From Wuchereria bancrofti (taxonomy: Eukaryota; Nematoda; Chromadorea; Rhabditida; Onchocercidae), in the NCBI GenBank assembly GCA_005281725.1, contig SSBO01000021.1:2883-50958 (forward strand): a stretch of DNA of 48,076 bases, in the 5' to 3' direction. Numbering within the stretch: the stretch's first letter is position 1; the number at the start of each line of letters is the position of its first letter. The translations under genes and the position numbers were made by a program. Below the pieces are notes generated by a model. The model made no database searches. It saw only the letters and a program-made list of their open reading frames with translations, and was not told the origin of the DNA. Of the stretch, positions 35,476 to 48,000 are shown piece by piece.

Positions 35476-37260
35476 ATAATCGTATGCGTAGGTTCCACGT
35501 ATACGTATGATTGCAAGCAGACGAAAGTTTTTAAAACTACAATTATTATATATTTAATTTATATCTTTTAATTATTATGTATTTAATTTATATTTTTTAA
35601 CTCACCCATAAATTATTTTAGTATTTATCCATATATTGTGCTGGTATAAATGAATTGAAAGGTTCATAATTTATTTATTTATTTATTCACTCGTTTGCTT
35701 AATAATTTCATTAATTGATTGTTTATTTGTTTACTATATGTGACAAAATTTTCTTTTAATTCAGTTGTAACCATTAAAAAGATAATTGGAAAAGATAATT
35801 TGGAATGTATGCATTAAACAAAGTTTTATATTAATGTGAAATCTTCGATAATTATAGTAAAACTATAACACAACTTATCATTTATCAGCGACATCCATTC
35901 ATACATGTGTTTTATTGTTTATCAATAATCCATAATCATCAATAATCAGTGTATTGGCTTCTCAAAAATCAAAAATTTCTATTAGACAATGTACATCAAC
36001 TTGAGAAGTAATCGATAATCGTTAACGTATTTTATTCATCAAACCAATAATTAGCAGTGCTAATTTGACAATTATAATTTTTTTTTGAAAAAAATTTTTG
36101 AAAAATGAAAAACAATTAGCAAAAATGAAAATAAAGGAAAGAAAACTTGTTAAAACTATCAATAAAACCATAAAATATTCAACTCATTTGTGCAAAACGA
36201 CTGAATTTATTGTCATTTACCATGGCAAAGTTTGATTTGTTAGCATACATTAGCAAAATAACTTATAGATAAATACACTTTGATATTAATAATTTACAAA
36301 ATGTTGTTTTGGAGAATAGTAAATTGGCCAACTGGCTAATCACAACTTTTTTTTCTTTTTCTATAAACAAATAATTCCTAGGTTTTAACAATCAAACTGG
36401 AAGAAATTAATGGAAAATGAAGATGAAAATTCAATAGAAAATTTTTTCTATCACCCATAAAAGTGTTTGGCGCTGATAAGGATGTAATAAAAATAAGAAT
36501 GTTTCTAATTTCTTATTCTAATAATACATCGATAAATTGTAGATAAGTGTAATTCGTATCTGTAACACAGTATTGTTTATAAAGTTATCCATATGTTTGT
36601 TTAATTGAAAATCTTGAGAAAATTTTAGCTTAGTAAAATTTAATTTTTATAAAATTTAATTTTTTATAAAAATAGTTGAAGCAATTATTACATGTTCTAA
36701 TTACTTATATTTTTATTCAATTTATAAAATTTTAATCAAATGATACTGATGAATTCAGCTAAAATAATTTTAAAAAAATGAGCTAATTTAGGAAATGAAA
36801 AAGTATTGATTTATTCTTCAAATTCTACAGATATGTAAATAATTAGAACAAAAAAAAATTTTTTTGCATATGGTATTTTTTCTCCAAAATTCACAAATTC
36901 TTATTGTAACATTTTTGCAGTTATTCATGGCATTTTATAATTAATAATTTTACTAGCTGAAAACAAAATATTATTTCTATTTGCGTAAAATATTCATATG
37001 TAATAATATTTCAGTTATTTTATGAATTGTCGTATCATTGTATTATTTCGAAAGTGTAACATTTAACATCAAATTTTTTACTTTTTGATTTTTTTAAATT
37101 CTAACTTTTACTTTTTTTAAATCCAAAATTTAAATTTATCGATACATCGTTAAGTTATAAATATCAAATTTGTGATAACAATTATTGTTCAAATTTTTCT
37201 TCAGAACTTCCTATCAATAATTTTGACATTGAATGAAGTACAATTGCCAATCTTTAATTT
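35476..37260. other. AT-rich stretch with no recognised gene
   Basis: Contains a TTTA microsatellite near 35670-35698 and assorted ATT-rich sequence. No open frame of interest. Confidence 0.5.
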
Positions 37261-37263
37261 TAA

Positions 37264-37402
37264 ATGGAATTATTCAGTGGAAATAATGCGCCGAAAAATG
37301 TAGAAAAAAGTGGATATGAATTGGGCTCTCATAGAACAGTACCCATTGTCTCGAGAATATCATATGCAAATTTTGAGATATATTAACAGCCCAAAAGAAT
37401 GA
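37264..37402 (+). CDS. Short overlapping protein-like frames, possible exon remnant
   Basis: A 40-codon frame from ATG 37264 to TAA 37386 (starting MELFSGNNAPKNVEKSGYEL) overlaps a 28-codon frame from ATG 37316 to TGA 37402 (MNWALIEQYPLSREYHMQ and on). Both have balanced residue composition unlike the F/I/K/N-rich noise frames. Neither is recognised, and at most one can be real. Possibly the last exon of an unrecognised gene or a decayed piece. Confidence 0.15.
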
Positions 37403-38109
37403 AGCGTTGAAAAAATTAAAATTTGGATAAAATTAATATTTAATTGATAAAATGGAAATTGTTACAAAATTGAGTAATCAATGAAGAAAATGTTCACTGT
37501 AAGAATATGATAAGTTGTGATTGGTTGCCAAAATGGTTGGTAGAGCCGCTCGATCTGTGTTTTTCTTTGTTTATTTTAATATTAGTATTGAAAAACTGAT
37601 TAATAGTTTTAACTTATTTCTCAATTTGTCATTTGACTATTTATATTATCTACTTATTGTTTTATTTATTTATTTAATGTATATTAATTAATTAAATTAT
37701 TTATTTGTTCATATTATTATTATCACTGTTATTATTACATTTATTATTATTGCTATTATTATTACTGTTATAAATTATTAAAACTACAAACATATTTCTA
37801 TTTTTGCTGAAGATAACAAATGATGCTGTTCTTTCGTACTAATACCAAACATGTTTAAAGCGTAGTTTTAATATTTGTTAAAATTTGAAATTATTGTAGT
37901 TAAAATTTGAAAGTAGTAATAATTATTGCTATTAGTGTCGCGAATTTCAATATCACGAAGCTAAATAAATGTTAATACTGCTTAATATAACAATCCATTA
38001 ATATATTTTTTTTTCCATTAATATATAATTTCCTTTGCAATGCATCGCACTCGTTTAGTTGACCTTTGATCTTATAACAATCCTATGCTATGAGCATCCA
38101 CCATTTAAT

Positions 38110-38388
38110 GTCAATTGTAACCAATTATAGTTGCCACCCAATGTAAGTTCTTTGTGATATCCATGCAATCCTTGCATTGTAACTATTGTCCATTGTAACC
38201 TATTGTTCAAGTAACTCATTATCATCTAACTAAACGATTTCTTCTTTGTAAAAATGTCTGATTATAAACCACTCCCACATCTCAATATATAATGCATCAG
38301 TTTTGTTGGATTTATCGAGATTGTACGTTTGCTTCTGTTAATAAAGGATTATTCTCTTCCTCTGTTACCCCACATACTTACATCTACA
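38110..38388 (+). mobile_element. Possible solo LTR
   Basis: A less AT-rich block starts near TGTCAATTGTAACC. It contains a TATA-like ATATATAATG at 38285, an AATAAA at 38340-38345, a CT-rich stretch with TGTTACCCCACA, and ends CATCTACA. The order TATA, AATAAA, CA terminus resembles an LTR. No convincing target-site duplication, second LTR or internal coding region was found, so this is tentative. Confidence 0.25.
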
Positions 38389-38519
38389 TTCAACGAATCT
38401 CCCTGCAATCAACAACCTCTCCCGAAATAATAAATTAACTTAACAAATCTTCCAAGAGAAATTTTGCTTCCACAACAATTAGCGCATATTTTATTCATTC
38501 CAAATTTTAGCAAAAAAAA

Positions 38520-40660
38520 AAAAAATAAAGCAATATTTGATTTATTATAAATATGAAATGAGTTTACAATTCGTATCACTTAACATTATCACTCTATTAG
38601 AATTGTTAATCATCTTATCTAAATAATTTAAATAGTTAAAGATTAATAAAAATGATAATGATAATAGTAATAATAGTGATAATAATAATTTTTATTCATT
38701 ATATGTAACATCAAATTTCTCTTCAACCTTACTTTCATAATTCTGATATTTCTCATTATTGTTTCCCAGATTAAACGATCCCGAACGCACCTTGCGTTGC
38801 GTTTTATGTTCCGTATAAATCCATCCTTTTACTGTTTCGGATTTCAATGTATTCTTTCAACTATTGATAATTTTAATAGCATTGTTTTGCAAATCACTTA
38901 GTTTTAAAATTGTAAGCAATTCAATTGATTGATTAATTTTAAGTCTTTTTTAAATTTTCTCAAAGTAAATGTGATTGTTAAATTTTGTTCTGGCATTTTT
39001 TTCTTGACAAATCTGAAAATCTGCAATTCAGTTCAAGCTTATCAACCCTCTATTTTTTTTAAAACATTTGCTGTTCATTAAAATATGAGTAAATTTATTG
39101 CAAAAGTAAAGAAAAAACCAATTTGCAGTAGTTAAAATTGAAAAATATAACTTTCATTTTACATCTTGCGAATATTTCATCAATTGACTATGAGAAAGTT
39201 AGATTAATTTATCAATTAATCCCTTAATTAATTAAGCAATACTAGACCAATATCATTCGATTTCGCTTAAAATCATGAAATGATAGCTAATATTATTTAG
39301 TTTATTTCAAAGCTATTTCAATAAATCATAATTTTAATTTGCTATGTTATAATTTCAGGATGAATTTAGCCGTCTTTTGCGAAAAAACCAAATTTTAATT
39401 AAGAAAAAATGTTATGCCATTTATAGAATGCACCTATAAAAAAACATAAGAATTTTCAACTGCTCATATTTTGCATTATCATATTATTTACGTAAATTGA
39501 CGCTAAAATCTACGTTTAAACGTCATACGGATATTTCCACCAATATTCTTATTTATATTTATATAATATTGGAAATGTTATTTATATTATTGCGTTTCGT
39601 GTTTTTCACTGTTTTTTCCTTTTTTGTTTGTTCATATTTTCCATATTTAAAAATTTTTTATATTTTTTTTGTGTATTCTATAGTTGTTATTTTTTTAAAC
39701 TCCCATTTTATAATTTAGCATTTTTATAATTTGGTTTTTAAATAATTAAAATAGTTTTATTTATTATAAGATAAAAATAATAGATAATGTTAGAGTATTA
39801 TTAAGAACTTGAATTTCATTTATACAACAAATATAAAATTATGTAAGTATGAAATAAAATAATTTCAATTAAAAATTTTTTGAACAGTCTGTAATTTAGA
39901 GTAGTTGTGGTGAAGATGATGAGTTATAAGCTTTTATTTCACGATTTTATAATATTATCTTTGTATCAATCGTGTTGATTTGGTATGTTTGTTTATTTGT
40001 TGATTTGTTTTCATTTCCAAGCAAGAATAGGCAAAAAAAATTAATTATTAATTAAACTTTTAATGATTAAACAACAAGCATACAAAATAAACAAGGAGAA
40101 AAACTCGTCGAAATTAATCGATGGTAAATACTAAAAAATGGAAAATATCTCTGTTAAAATTTATTTTGATATTAATAGATTAATGTTCATAAAAATTTTC
40201 CATCTTTTTATTAATTTAAATTAATAAAAATAGTTTAGTTTAATAGATTATACCAATTTAATACTAACATCAATAAATGATTATTCAAATTTCAATTTAA
40301 CTTAGCCAACAAAAAAAATGTTTCACCTGGTCAGAATGCATAAATTTTTTAAAATGAACACACAAACTATTTAAGCATTTTTTTAGAAAGTCCTTTTCAT
40401 TTTATTTATTATTACCAATTGATAAAATAAAGTAATTTGTTTCGTTTGCCTAATATATATGCTTGTTCAACTAATCAAAAATTGCTTCTAATCAAAATGG
40501 CCCAAAATAGCTAGTCAAAATGATTGGGAATTTATCAGAAAAGAAAAAAAAACTCAATTATACGATTATTTTCATAAGTTCCAATAAAATACTTCGAAAT
40601 ACTTCATTAATCTTCATTGATTTTATTAATAAATATTTCATAAAAATACTTCATTAATTT
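38520..40660. other. AT-rich stretch with no recognised gene
   Basis: Only a Phe/Ile/Tyr-rich 73-codon frame near 39497, which is explained by base composition. An ATA/ATG-rich microsatellite lies at 38650-38690. Confidence 0.5.
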
Positions 40661-40664
40661 TTAG

Positions 40665-41467
40665 TAATACAAAAAATATGCAAGTTCTTCAGTTGCCATG
40701 TTTATCAAGTAATAATGCATTGAAATTTAACCATACAATGCTAGAAAATTTCTCCCAATGTGCAGGCCTAAATAAAATAAGGTTTAAAAATTATATTGCA
40801 CAAGCAACTTCAATTGTGGTCAGTTTTTTTTCTCTCTTTCTTTCTTACTTTTTTTCAAAGATTAAAGTAATTGATTTAATATTGGCAGTAAAAATAAATA
40901 GTAATGCTTAAATATTCAATAAATTTTAAACCATTAACTACTTTATTATATTCTTAAGTATATTTAACAGTTATTGTAGAATTTTCATATGCAAATTGCA
41001 ACAATATTGATTTAGTTAAGGCTGCGGCAGGATTTAAAATCTATGAAATTTAAAATTGTTTGTTAAATTAAAATTGCTGAAATTATTGTTGTATAAATTT
41101 AAAAGTTGAAAAAGTTTAAAGTAACATATATTAAATACAAAAATGGTCAAGTTAACTCAGAAATGAAATATATGAAAATAACGAAACTTTAATTTTGCAT
41201 AATATTTAAGGTAGCAGTAATAATTAGGAAGCTAAGAGAGAATTAATTAATGGGAAGGAAGGATGAAATGTAAATTAAAGTTGATAATTACTTATTTATA
41301 TGTTAGATATTTAACATTTGCCATTTTATCATGAAATATATGAAAATTACAGAAAATAATAGACTAATGTTATCAGATCAAATAATAATTTTGTTAGAAA
41401 ATTTTAGGCACCACCAACAAATATTACAGAATATCAGTATAAAATACTTCGTCCAAAAGATTTTTTG
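40665..41467 (+). CDS. Candidate two-exon coding segment, unrecognised
   Basis: Exon 40665-40818 (acceptor TTTTTAG, donor GTG/GTCAGT) reads MQVLQLPCLSSNNALKF, then NHTMLENFSQCAGLNK and on to QATSIV. Exon 41408-41467 (acceptor AAATTTTAG, donor TTG/GTAAAA) is exactly 20 codons, APPTNITEYQ then YKILRPKDFL, phase 0 on both sides, and the two join in frame. The LQLP start is faintly reminiscent of Sec63-type domains, but this is not an identification. The composition is protein-like. No start exon was found; the ORF at 41966 could be a later exon. It may also be decayed. Confidence 0.3.
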
Positions 41468-41965
41468 GTAAAATGTCCCATATGTGCTATTAAAAGTTTC
41501 TTTGGCTGGTTTGACTTTATAATAAAATTTCATTCATCTATTTCAAATTTGTTTTCATTAAATTATTCTGTCTAATTTTCAGTTATTTGAAATCCATATT
41601 GCTTCATATAATGATAATCTGAAAAAAAGGATTTTTTTCAGACATTTCTTAGTTACCCTCAACAAATTGTTAAATTGATCCAATAGAACAGATGAATTAA
41701 AGGAAGAAGAAAGAAATAATTGGAAAGAAAACTTTTAAATTAAAGTATTCCATATGAAAAGTATAGGTAATTGCATCCTTTTTTTTAAAAAAAGGAAAAA
41801 ATTCATAATTTAATCACGAAGGGAAGTAACTTTTTCATCACTTATTTGCATTAATATCTATCAATTTATATTTCCAATATGAATAAATTTGAGTTAAAAA
41901 AATGAAATTTATGTTCATTCATTCAATTTTTTTTCTGTTCTTTTTTGTTTTTGGGAAAGAAACAT

Positions 41966-42187
41966 ATGATAAAAAACATTGGTGAATGTAGAAATTGTGC
42001 ACGTTATTGTGATTTTGAAGATGAGCATGACGAGACTGATTTTTGTCGTCTTCATGAATTACTACGTGAGAAGCTTGGTATTAAAATGGACGAAAGTAAT
42101 GAATTACATTTTATTGATTCAAGTGATTTATCACGAGATTTATTTTTGAACATACTGTTTTTGTCTTTTATTTATTTATTTTTTTAA
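41966..42187 (+). CDS. Acidic Cys-rich ORF, possible exon
   Basis: 73 codons starting MIKNIGECRNCARYCDFEDE, then DETDFCRLHELLREKLGIKM and an acidic stretch ending SSDLSRDLF, after which the frame runs into a hydrophobic, repeat-like tail. The CxxC-x3-C-x11-C spacing and Arg/Asp/Glu/Leu-rich composition are unlike surrounding noise. Not recognised. It may be the third exon of the gene candidate at 40665, with the hydrophobic end being intron or UTR read-through. Confidence 0.35.
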   Translation: MIKNIGECRNCARYCDFEDEHDETDFCRLHELLREKLGIKMDESNELHFIDSSDLSRDLFLNILFLSFIYLFF

Positions 42188-42619
42188 ATTTTAAACAGCA
42201 AAAAATTTTTATTAATTGAATTAATTAATAAAGTCGAATTAACATCTATTTAATTCAAATACGAATTTTAGAAAAGGAGAAAAACGAACATTAAAAGAAT
42301 TTTAGTATGAAAATGAAAAGTGTACAGTAGGATTCCTTTTTCGTTTTCTTCTTTTCATTTTCTATTCTTTTTAATATTTATTAATTACATAAAAATTATA
42401 TTTTTCCAATTCCTTTTTCTGTTTTTGAAAATATTTACAAGTATTTTGTCATATCCCTTCAATTGTTTTTAAATACAATAATAAATATTATTCACAATAC
42501 TTATATATATTTCATCGTGTAATGCTTATGTATTTCATCATGAGCATAATTATTTCATTGATTGAAATTTGTTTTAATACTGAAAAATGGTACGATTTAT
42601 ATTCGGATGATTCCATTAC

Positions 42620-42733
42620 CGCAAACATCAATAATAATAAAAATAACAATAGTAATAGTGATAATAATAACAATAATAGTAATAATAATGATAGTAATGA
42701 TAATTAATAATAATAACAATAATAATAAAGAAT
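42620..42733. repeat. AAT/AAC microsatellite
   Basis: AATAAT, AACAAT and AGTAAT triplets that create an Asn/Ser/Asp-rich frame. Not treated as a gene. Confidence 0.8.
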
Positions 42734-42869
42734 AAGAAAAATGATAATAATACCGCTATTACTACTATCCAGGCAACAATTGTAAACTAGAATGCTTCTT
42801 TGTTTTTCTCGTTTCCGTAATATTTGAAAATTATTCTCGTTGCTTCATGTAATCTATTGGATTTGAATA

Positions 42870-42980
42870 TTAGACAAGAAAAGGAATGAAGCCTGAAAAG
42901 AGCCTTGTAGCCTTGGCCAGTTTATTTGCAACGCCATTATTGTCAATGCAATTTGGCACAGTGCCTTCCCATTCATCCAT
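42870..42980 (-). CDS. Unexplained low-AT block with a 36-codon minus-strand ORF
   Basis: Reads MDEWEGTVPNCIDNNGVANK, then LAKATRLFSGFIPFLV and stop. The block 42889-42985 is distinctly richer in G+C than its surroundings and open on the plus strand too (KPEKSLVALASLFATPLLSM and on). No splice signals flank it on minus. It may be a fragment of a gene, a mobile element or a bacterial-origin insertion; I do not recognise it. Confidence 0.2.
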   Translation of the reverse strand: MDEWEGTVPNCIDNNGVANKLAKATRLFSGFIPFLV

Positions 42981-43593
42981 TCCTTTTACTTTTTTTTTTC
43001 TTCTTTTCTTATTTATGTATCTAAGTATGTATCCATATGTATGTCTGTATATGTGTATGTGTTTGTATATTAAAGCTAATAAAATAATTAAGTTAAGAAT
43101 TTTTAAATGATATCGAAATAATTGAGAAATAAAAGATTTTCATCTTCAAAACTATTATGTAAAAATTATCAATGTGAAAAGGTAAAAAGCTTGAAGAGAT
43201 TCTTTATAAATGTGATTAATTATTATCAGTTATTCGTAGTTTACGCTAACTGATAAGTTAAATTTACCTGTCACTGAAAATTTCGACATGGAAGTTGTTG
43301 CAATTTAAATAAACAACTATATTTTATCCTTTTTCCTTTCATTTCGCAATAATTATCGTTATGCATTATATACATTAATAATTTATATTGTAAAATCAAT
43401 TCAATCTTTATTTTTATCGGTTCATTTTATTCGAAATATCGATCAATAATTAATTATTATTAAATGACACGCGATTTTTTAATACTAATCAGAATGATAC
43501 AATCTTTTATTCCTATTTTCTTTTATTTCTCAATAATTTTTCTATAGTAAATCATTCGATATATTACTAAACAGAAATAAAATAAATGAAAAT

Positions 43594-43606
43594 GTTGCCT
43601 AGCAAC
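43594..43606. promoter_or_regulatory. X-box-like palindrome (RFX/DAF-19 type)
   Basis: GTTGCCTAGCAAC fits the RFX pattern GTNRCC-N-RGYAAC with a 1-base spacer and perfect dyad symmetry. In nematodes such sites lie near the start of ciliary genes. No downstream gene was recognised, so function is unproven. Confidence 0.3.
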
Positions 43607-43639
43607 GAAGCGTTTATATTTCTCTGTTCATGTCTCACT

Positions 43640-44630
43640 TTTAGTTTTAGCTAACATTAAATACGTCGAAGTTAATGAAAAATATGCATACATATATTTC
43701 CTATTCGTACTGATTTTTCCAACAGATTTACATCTATTACTTTAATATATTATTTGCAAAATTAGTAATTAATTATTAAATTTTATAATAATGATAACAA
43801 TAACAACAACAATATAATAATAATAATAAACAATAATAAAAACATGAAGGTTTATTGCTTGCCGAAATGTTATGCAACGGAAAAAAAATCAGAACTAATG
43901 GACAGAAATTTAACTATAAAATTTGTTTTTCTTCCAATCAGTTTGCATAATCCAAGTTTTCATATTGCTGACTTGTAAATATTGCTAAATTTCTGAAAAA
44001 TCATTACATCTATTGTACTTCTTTCCATGTAGAATAGCTGCTCAAGTTTGCTATAATTTTAATCAAATTATAGTGTTTTGAACCACTGTATTATTATTAT
44101 TTATCATTATTATTATTATTATCACTTATTATTGTTACTATTATTGTTAATTATTATTACTATCATTAATTATTGTTCCAACATAACTTCATGGAATACT
44201 GGAATTCTTGGATGTTCCATTTAGGATGGATTTTTGTACTTGGCTTACATATTATTTACGGTTATTAATTATTATTGCTTTCGATTGCCGGACGTGTAAT
44301 CGTTTATTTTCAGTGAGATTAAATGATAAATATATATGTCTTATGAACTGATTGAAATATGTAAGATAAGGGTGAACAAGGCTTATTAGCATTGAAATGT
44401 AGAGTATATGTCATTTCACTAATTGTTTTCTGGTTTTTTCTTTCTTCATGAGAAATAATTCCCAAATTTTACTTAATTTGTCAATGAAATGTTAATTACC
44501 ATATAAATAAACGGAATCAATTTAATATTTTTCATAAAAAAATTAATTAAGAATGAATAATAAATAGTTTAATTTATTATTCATCTTAGAATTAAACATA
44601 AGTATTTTTGGACTTACAATACTTTTGAAT
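43640..44630. other. AT-rich stretch with microsatellites
   Basis: ATT/ATC repeats at about 43788-43845 and 44085-44175. No gene recognised. Confidence 0.5.
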
Positions 44631-44644
44631 GATGTATTTCACGT

Positions 44645-44690
44645 TATTAATATAACTAACGTGACGTATTTCATGTTAGCTATATTAAAT
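44645..44690. repeat. Imperfect inverted repeat
   Basis: TATTAATATAACTAACGTGA pairs with the complement of TTCATGTTAGCTATATTAAATA with a few mismatches. The flanks also contain a direct repeat of GTATTTCAYGTTA (about 44634 and 44666). Confidence 0.4.
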
Positions 44691-44908
44691 AGCATAGCTT
44701 TATTAATGCTTAACTATACATTATGAAAGAAAGTTATATGTATACAAATATATTTATATAAAATTCGTTCTGATAATTGTTTAGCATCTTTAACAATCGA
44801 AGCAACAAATCAATTTGTTTACTTTTCATCGGGAAAGCAAATGAGTTACGAATCATTACTTTTGTTTTCTTTTTCTTTTAAATTTATTTGCTAATGTTTG
44901 ATGATAGG

Positions 44909-45030
44909 CGTTAATCTTTAGCTCTGTTTCAGTACGTTCAACGAATTAACGTTAATCTTTAACTCTATTTCACGTGCGATATATATTATCGTCGATCTTT
45001 AACTCTACTTCACGTGTAACCTAAAGGCGC
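44909..45030 (+). repeat. Three imperfect ~40-bp tandem units, two with CACGTG
   Basis: Units beginning TTAATCTTTARCTCT recur at about 44911, 44952 and 44992. The second and third carry TTCACGTG, with CACGTG at 44971-44976 and 45011-45016, exactly 40 bp apart. A weaker fourth relic (TTAATTCTATTCCACGT) is at about 45086-45102. CACGTG is a bHLH (Myc/TFEB class) E-box. Confidence 0.6.
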
Positions 45031-45399
45031 GATGCATTAACAATAGTACATCTGTAACGTAAAGACATTTTTTTAATTCATTTTTTAATTCTATTCCACG
45101 TATGATATAATGTTAATGGATGTAAATCAAATTTAAAAAATTTCTTTAAGTAATTTGACAATTTCATCTTTAGCATTACGCAAGAATTTCTTATTTTCTC
45201 TTCCATTGTTGATTTGATGTTTTGCAGATAAATTATTAACTTTCTACAAAAAAAGAAAAAGAAAAAAAATCTTTTGGGTGAATATTCTATGCGAGATTTG
45301 GTATGCAAGTTATGTCCAATGTTTGAACATGAAAATAAACATTAATGAATCATAGCCGGAAAGTTTTCTTTCAAAGATTCAATGTGTGTGTCTGTGTGT

Positions 45400-46470
45400 A
45401 TGTCTATGTATGTGTATATATGTATCTGTTTGTTCGTCCGATAGATTAAAAATTAAAATTTTTAAGATTTAATTAACTGAATGGATTTAATTTAGCGGAT
45501 AAAAAACAATCAATGGAATGTTTTGAAATATTTCATTTCTCTGTATGTTTATTTTTTGTTCCGAAAAATTAAAAAATGACTTCTCAACTGTGCTAAATTT
45601 TTACAACATTATACAAAACTGTATTTAAATTCATTTCATGTACGACAATATTTATGGAATTACTAATCTGGATTTAATTTATCCAGTTTTTTTATTCATT
45701 ATTTCTTTGAAATTTCATTCTGGAAAAAATTAATCAAAAGATTTGAAATATTATTGTAGATGTATTTTTGTCTTTTAATTATTTGTTGAATTTCAACTGT
45801 AGTAACATTTTGAACTTAACATAAATGTTATAAGTTTTTGTCCTCTTTTTCAACCATCAGTGGCTCATTGTACCGCTCGGTAGTGCTTTATTTGGTAATC
45901 ATTTTAGATTTCGAAAATATTAAAATTTTAAATTACAGGACTATACGTTTAAAAAAATCCATTGCAATAATGAATATTAATACTCATACTACTACTCATA
46001 CTAATTTGCTATAATTTAAATCAAAGTAAATTGCTTAGTAATAATCAGATTTGTTATCAATTCTTATCCTAACGATGATACCTATTTGTGTGTAGCCAAA
46101 ACCCGAACAAGCTTCTTTCTCTTCTTCTTTCCTCTCTCGCTTCAATTTTTCCATTTTGATATTTTAAAATAATGCTATTGCGTAAAAGTAATTGTACGTG
46201 TATGTGTGTGTGTATGTGCCTGTCTGTTTGTATACGTATATGATACACATTCTATTATTTCACCCAAAAAAAAAAATAAAAATAAAAAATAAATAAAAAA
46301 TAAAACTTTTTTCTCTTTTAATCCGAATTTACTGTTTGATATTCCCGCAAGAATTTCTCTCTCTCTCTTCCTCCCTCTTTTTTTATTTCTTCTCTCTTCT
46401 TTTTTGAGGATTTTTCGGCATATTTTACTTTTATATGATATCATTATACGTTAAGTATAATTATTTCAGA
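45400..46470. other. AT-rich stretch with no recognised gene
   Basis: GT-rich tract at 46196-46225, polyA-rich tract at 46265-46305 and a CT-rich tract at 46350-46400, which together create the 89-codon minus frame seen here. No coding call. Confidence 0.5.
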
Positions 46471-46479
46471 AATACAAAA

Positions 46480-46802
46480 TAAATTAGTTAAAATGTAGAA
46501 TTTATTAGCGAATAAATTAAATTCTAATAAGCATTATTGAATTAAAATCGCTTAATAATGCATAGAAAAAATATTGCTTATAATATTATGTATATTTTTT
46601 GGTTTTAACTTGCAAATAGCAAAAAAAAATGAAATTCTTTNTAAATTAGTTAAAATGTAGAATTTATTAGCGAATAAATTAAATTCTAATAAGCATTATT
46701 GAATTAAAATCGCTTAATAATGCATAGAAAAAATATTGCTTATAATATTATGTATATTTTTTGGTTTTAACTTGCAAATAGCAAAAAAAAATGAAATTCT
46801 TT
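46480..46802 (+). repeat. Direct duplication of 161 bp across a single N
   Basis: 46480-46640 equals 46642-46802 at offset 162, with the N at 46641. Unmerged contig overlap. Confidence 0.9.
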
Positions 46803-48000
46803 ATTTAAAACTTTTGTTATATTTAAATTCTTTTCTTGTTTTATTTTTCTATAAATAAATTTGCATTTGTTCATGCTATCATATCATTGCGCATATTAAT
46901 TATTGATGATCGATTTATTACAAATTTTTGTCATATACAAGTGATCTCATCATATTATTTTGATATCAGTATGACTAGAAATTATCATATACAAATGAGC
47001 TTATCAGGTTATTTTGATATTAACAGCATTTCGATGTTTTTATTTATGCAAATTATCACGCACATTATCTGCTAATTACATATTATAGCGCTATATTAAT
47101 TTTATGATACTATGAGCCAATTTTTACTTGAACAGATATTTGTAAATTAAATTGGAAACCTTTTTTTTAAAATGGCCAATACTGCATAAAACTTCTTTTT
47201 GGAAAATGTAACAATGCCCAATTAACAACTAACATTCATCCAATCATTGATTGATAATTTTTTCAAATCAATAGCCATTAAAAATTTTGCATATTTACAA
47301 AAAAAAAAAAAACAAAATTGAAATTTAATTTCGCTAATTCTACAAATTTAACTTTAATCGTAATGGAAATATTTCATATTTGCTATATAAAAATCAAATA
47401 ATATATAAATTTGAAAAGTATAGAAAAGTTTTGATGAAAGAAAGTAAAGCGCATTTGGCATTTGGCACGAGAGCCATTATTAGAAAAATAAAGTTTCCTT
47501 AGAAGCTCATTTTCGCGGAAAAAAACGGCGAAAGGAAAAAATTAATTTGTCGATTTTTCGTTTCCTTTAAATTCATCACCGCGTCAATAAAACTTATCAA
47601 AATACATAAAACGTTTTTTAATGAAAAATAGTACAAAATAAGATTATTTTTTAAATAAAATCGTGAACTCTTAGTAAAATTTGATTAAATATATTTCTAA
47701 TTTTTCATTAATGTTAAAAAAATAGAATAGGAAAAAGTGAAAAATGTAAGAAGTATTTTAATGACAATTAAAATATTAGGGAATAATTAAATGTTTTACA
47801 AAAAAGGAAGAATGAGAAAATTAAAAAGTTATAAATTGAAGAAATCATTAAAGAAAATAATTTAAAAAAAAAGAGGAGAAAAGGCGAAATTTTTGCTATT
47901 TAATTAAGTGATTTTATTCATTTTTCCATATAAAATTATACTGTAATTTTAATAGCATTTTATTGTTGATTTATTTGTTTAAAAAAAAGCTAACAATTAT
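46803..48000. other. AT-rich stretch with no recognised gene
   Basis: A 79-codon frame at 46836 starts at a non-ATG codon and is unrecognised. It contains an internal partial repeat of TATCATATACAA (about 46930 and 46982). Nothing else stands out. Confidence 0.45.
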
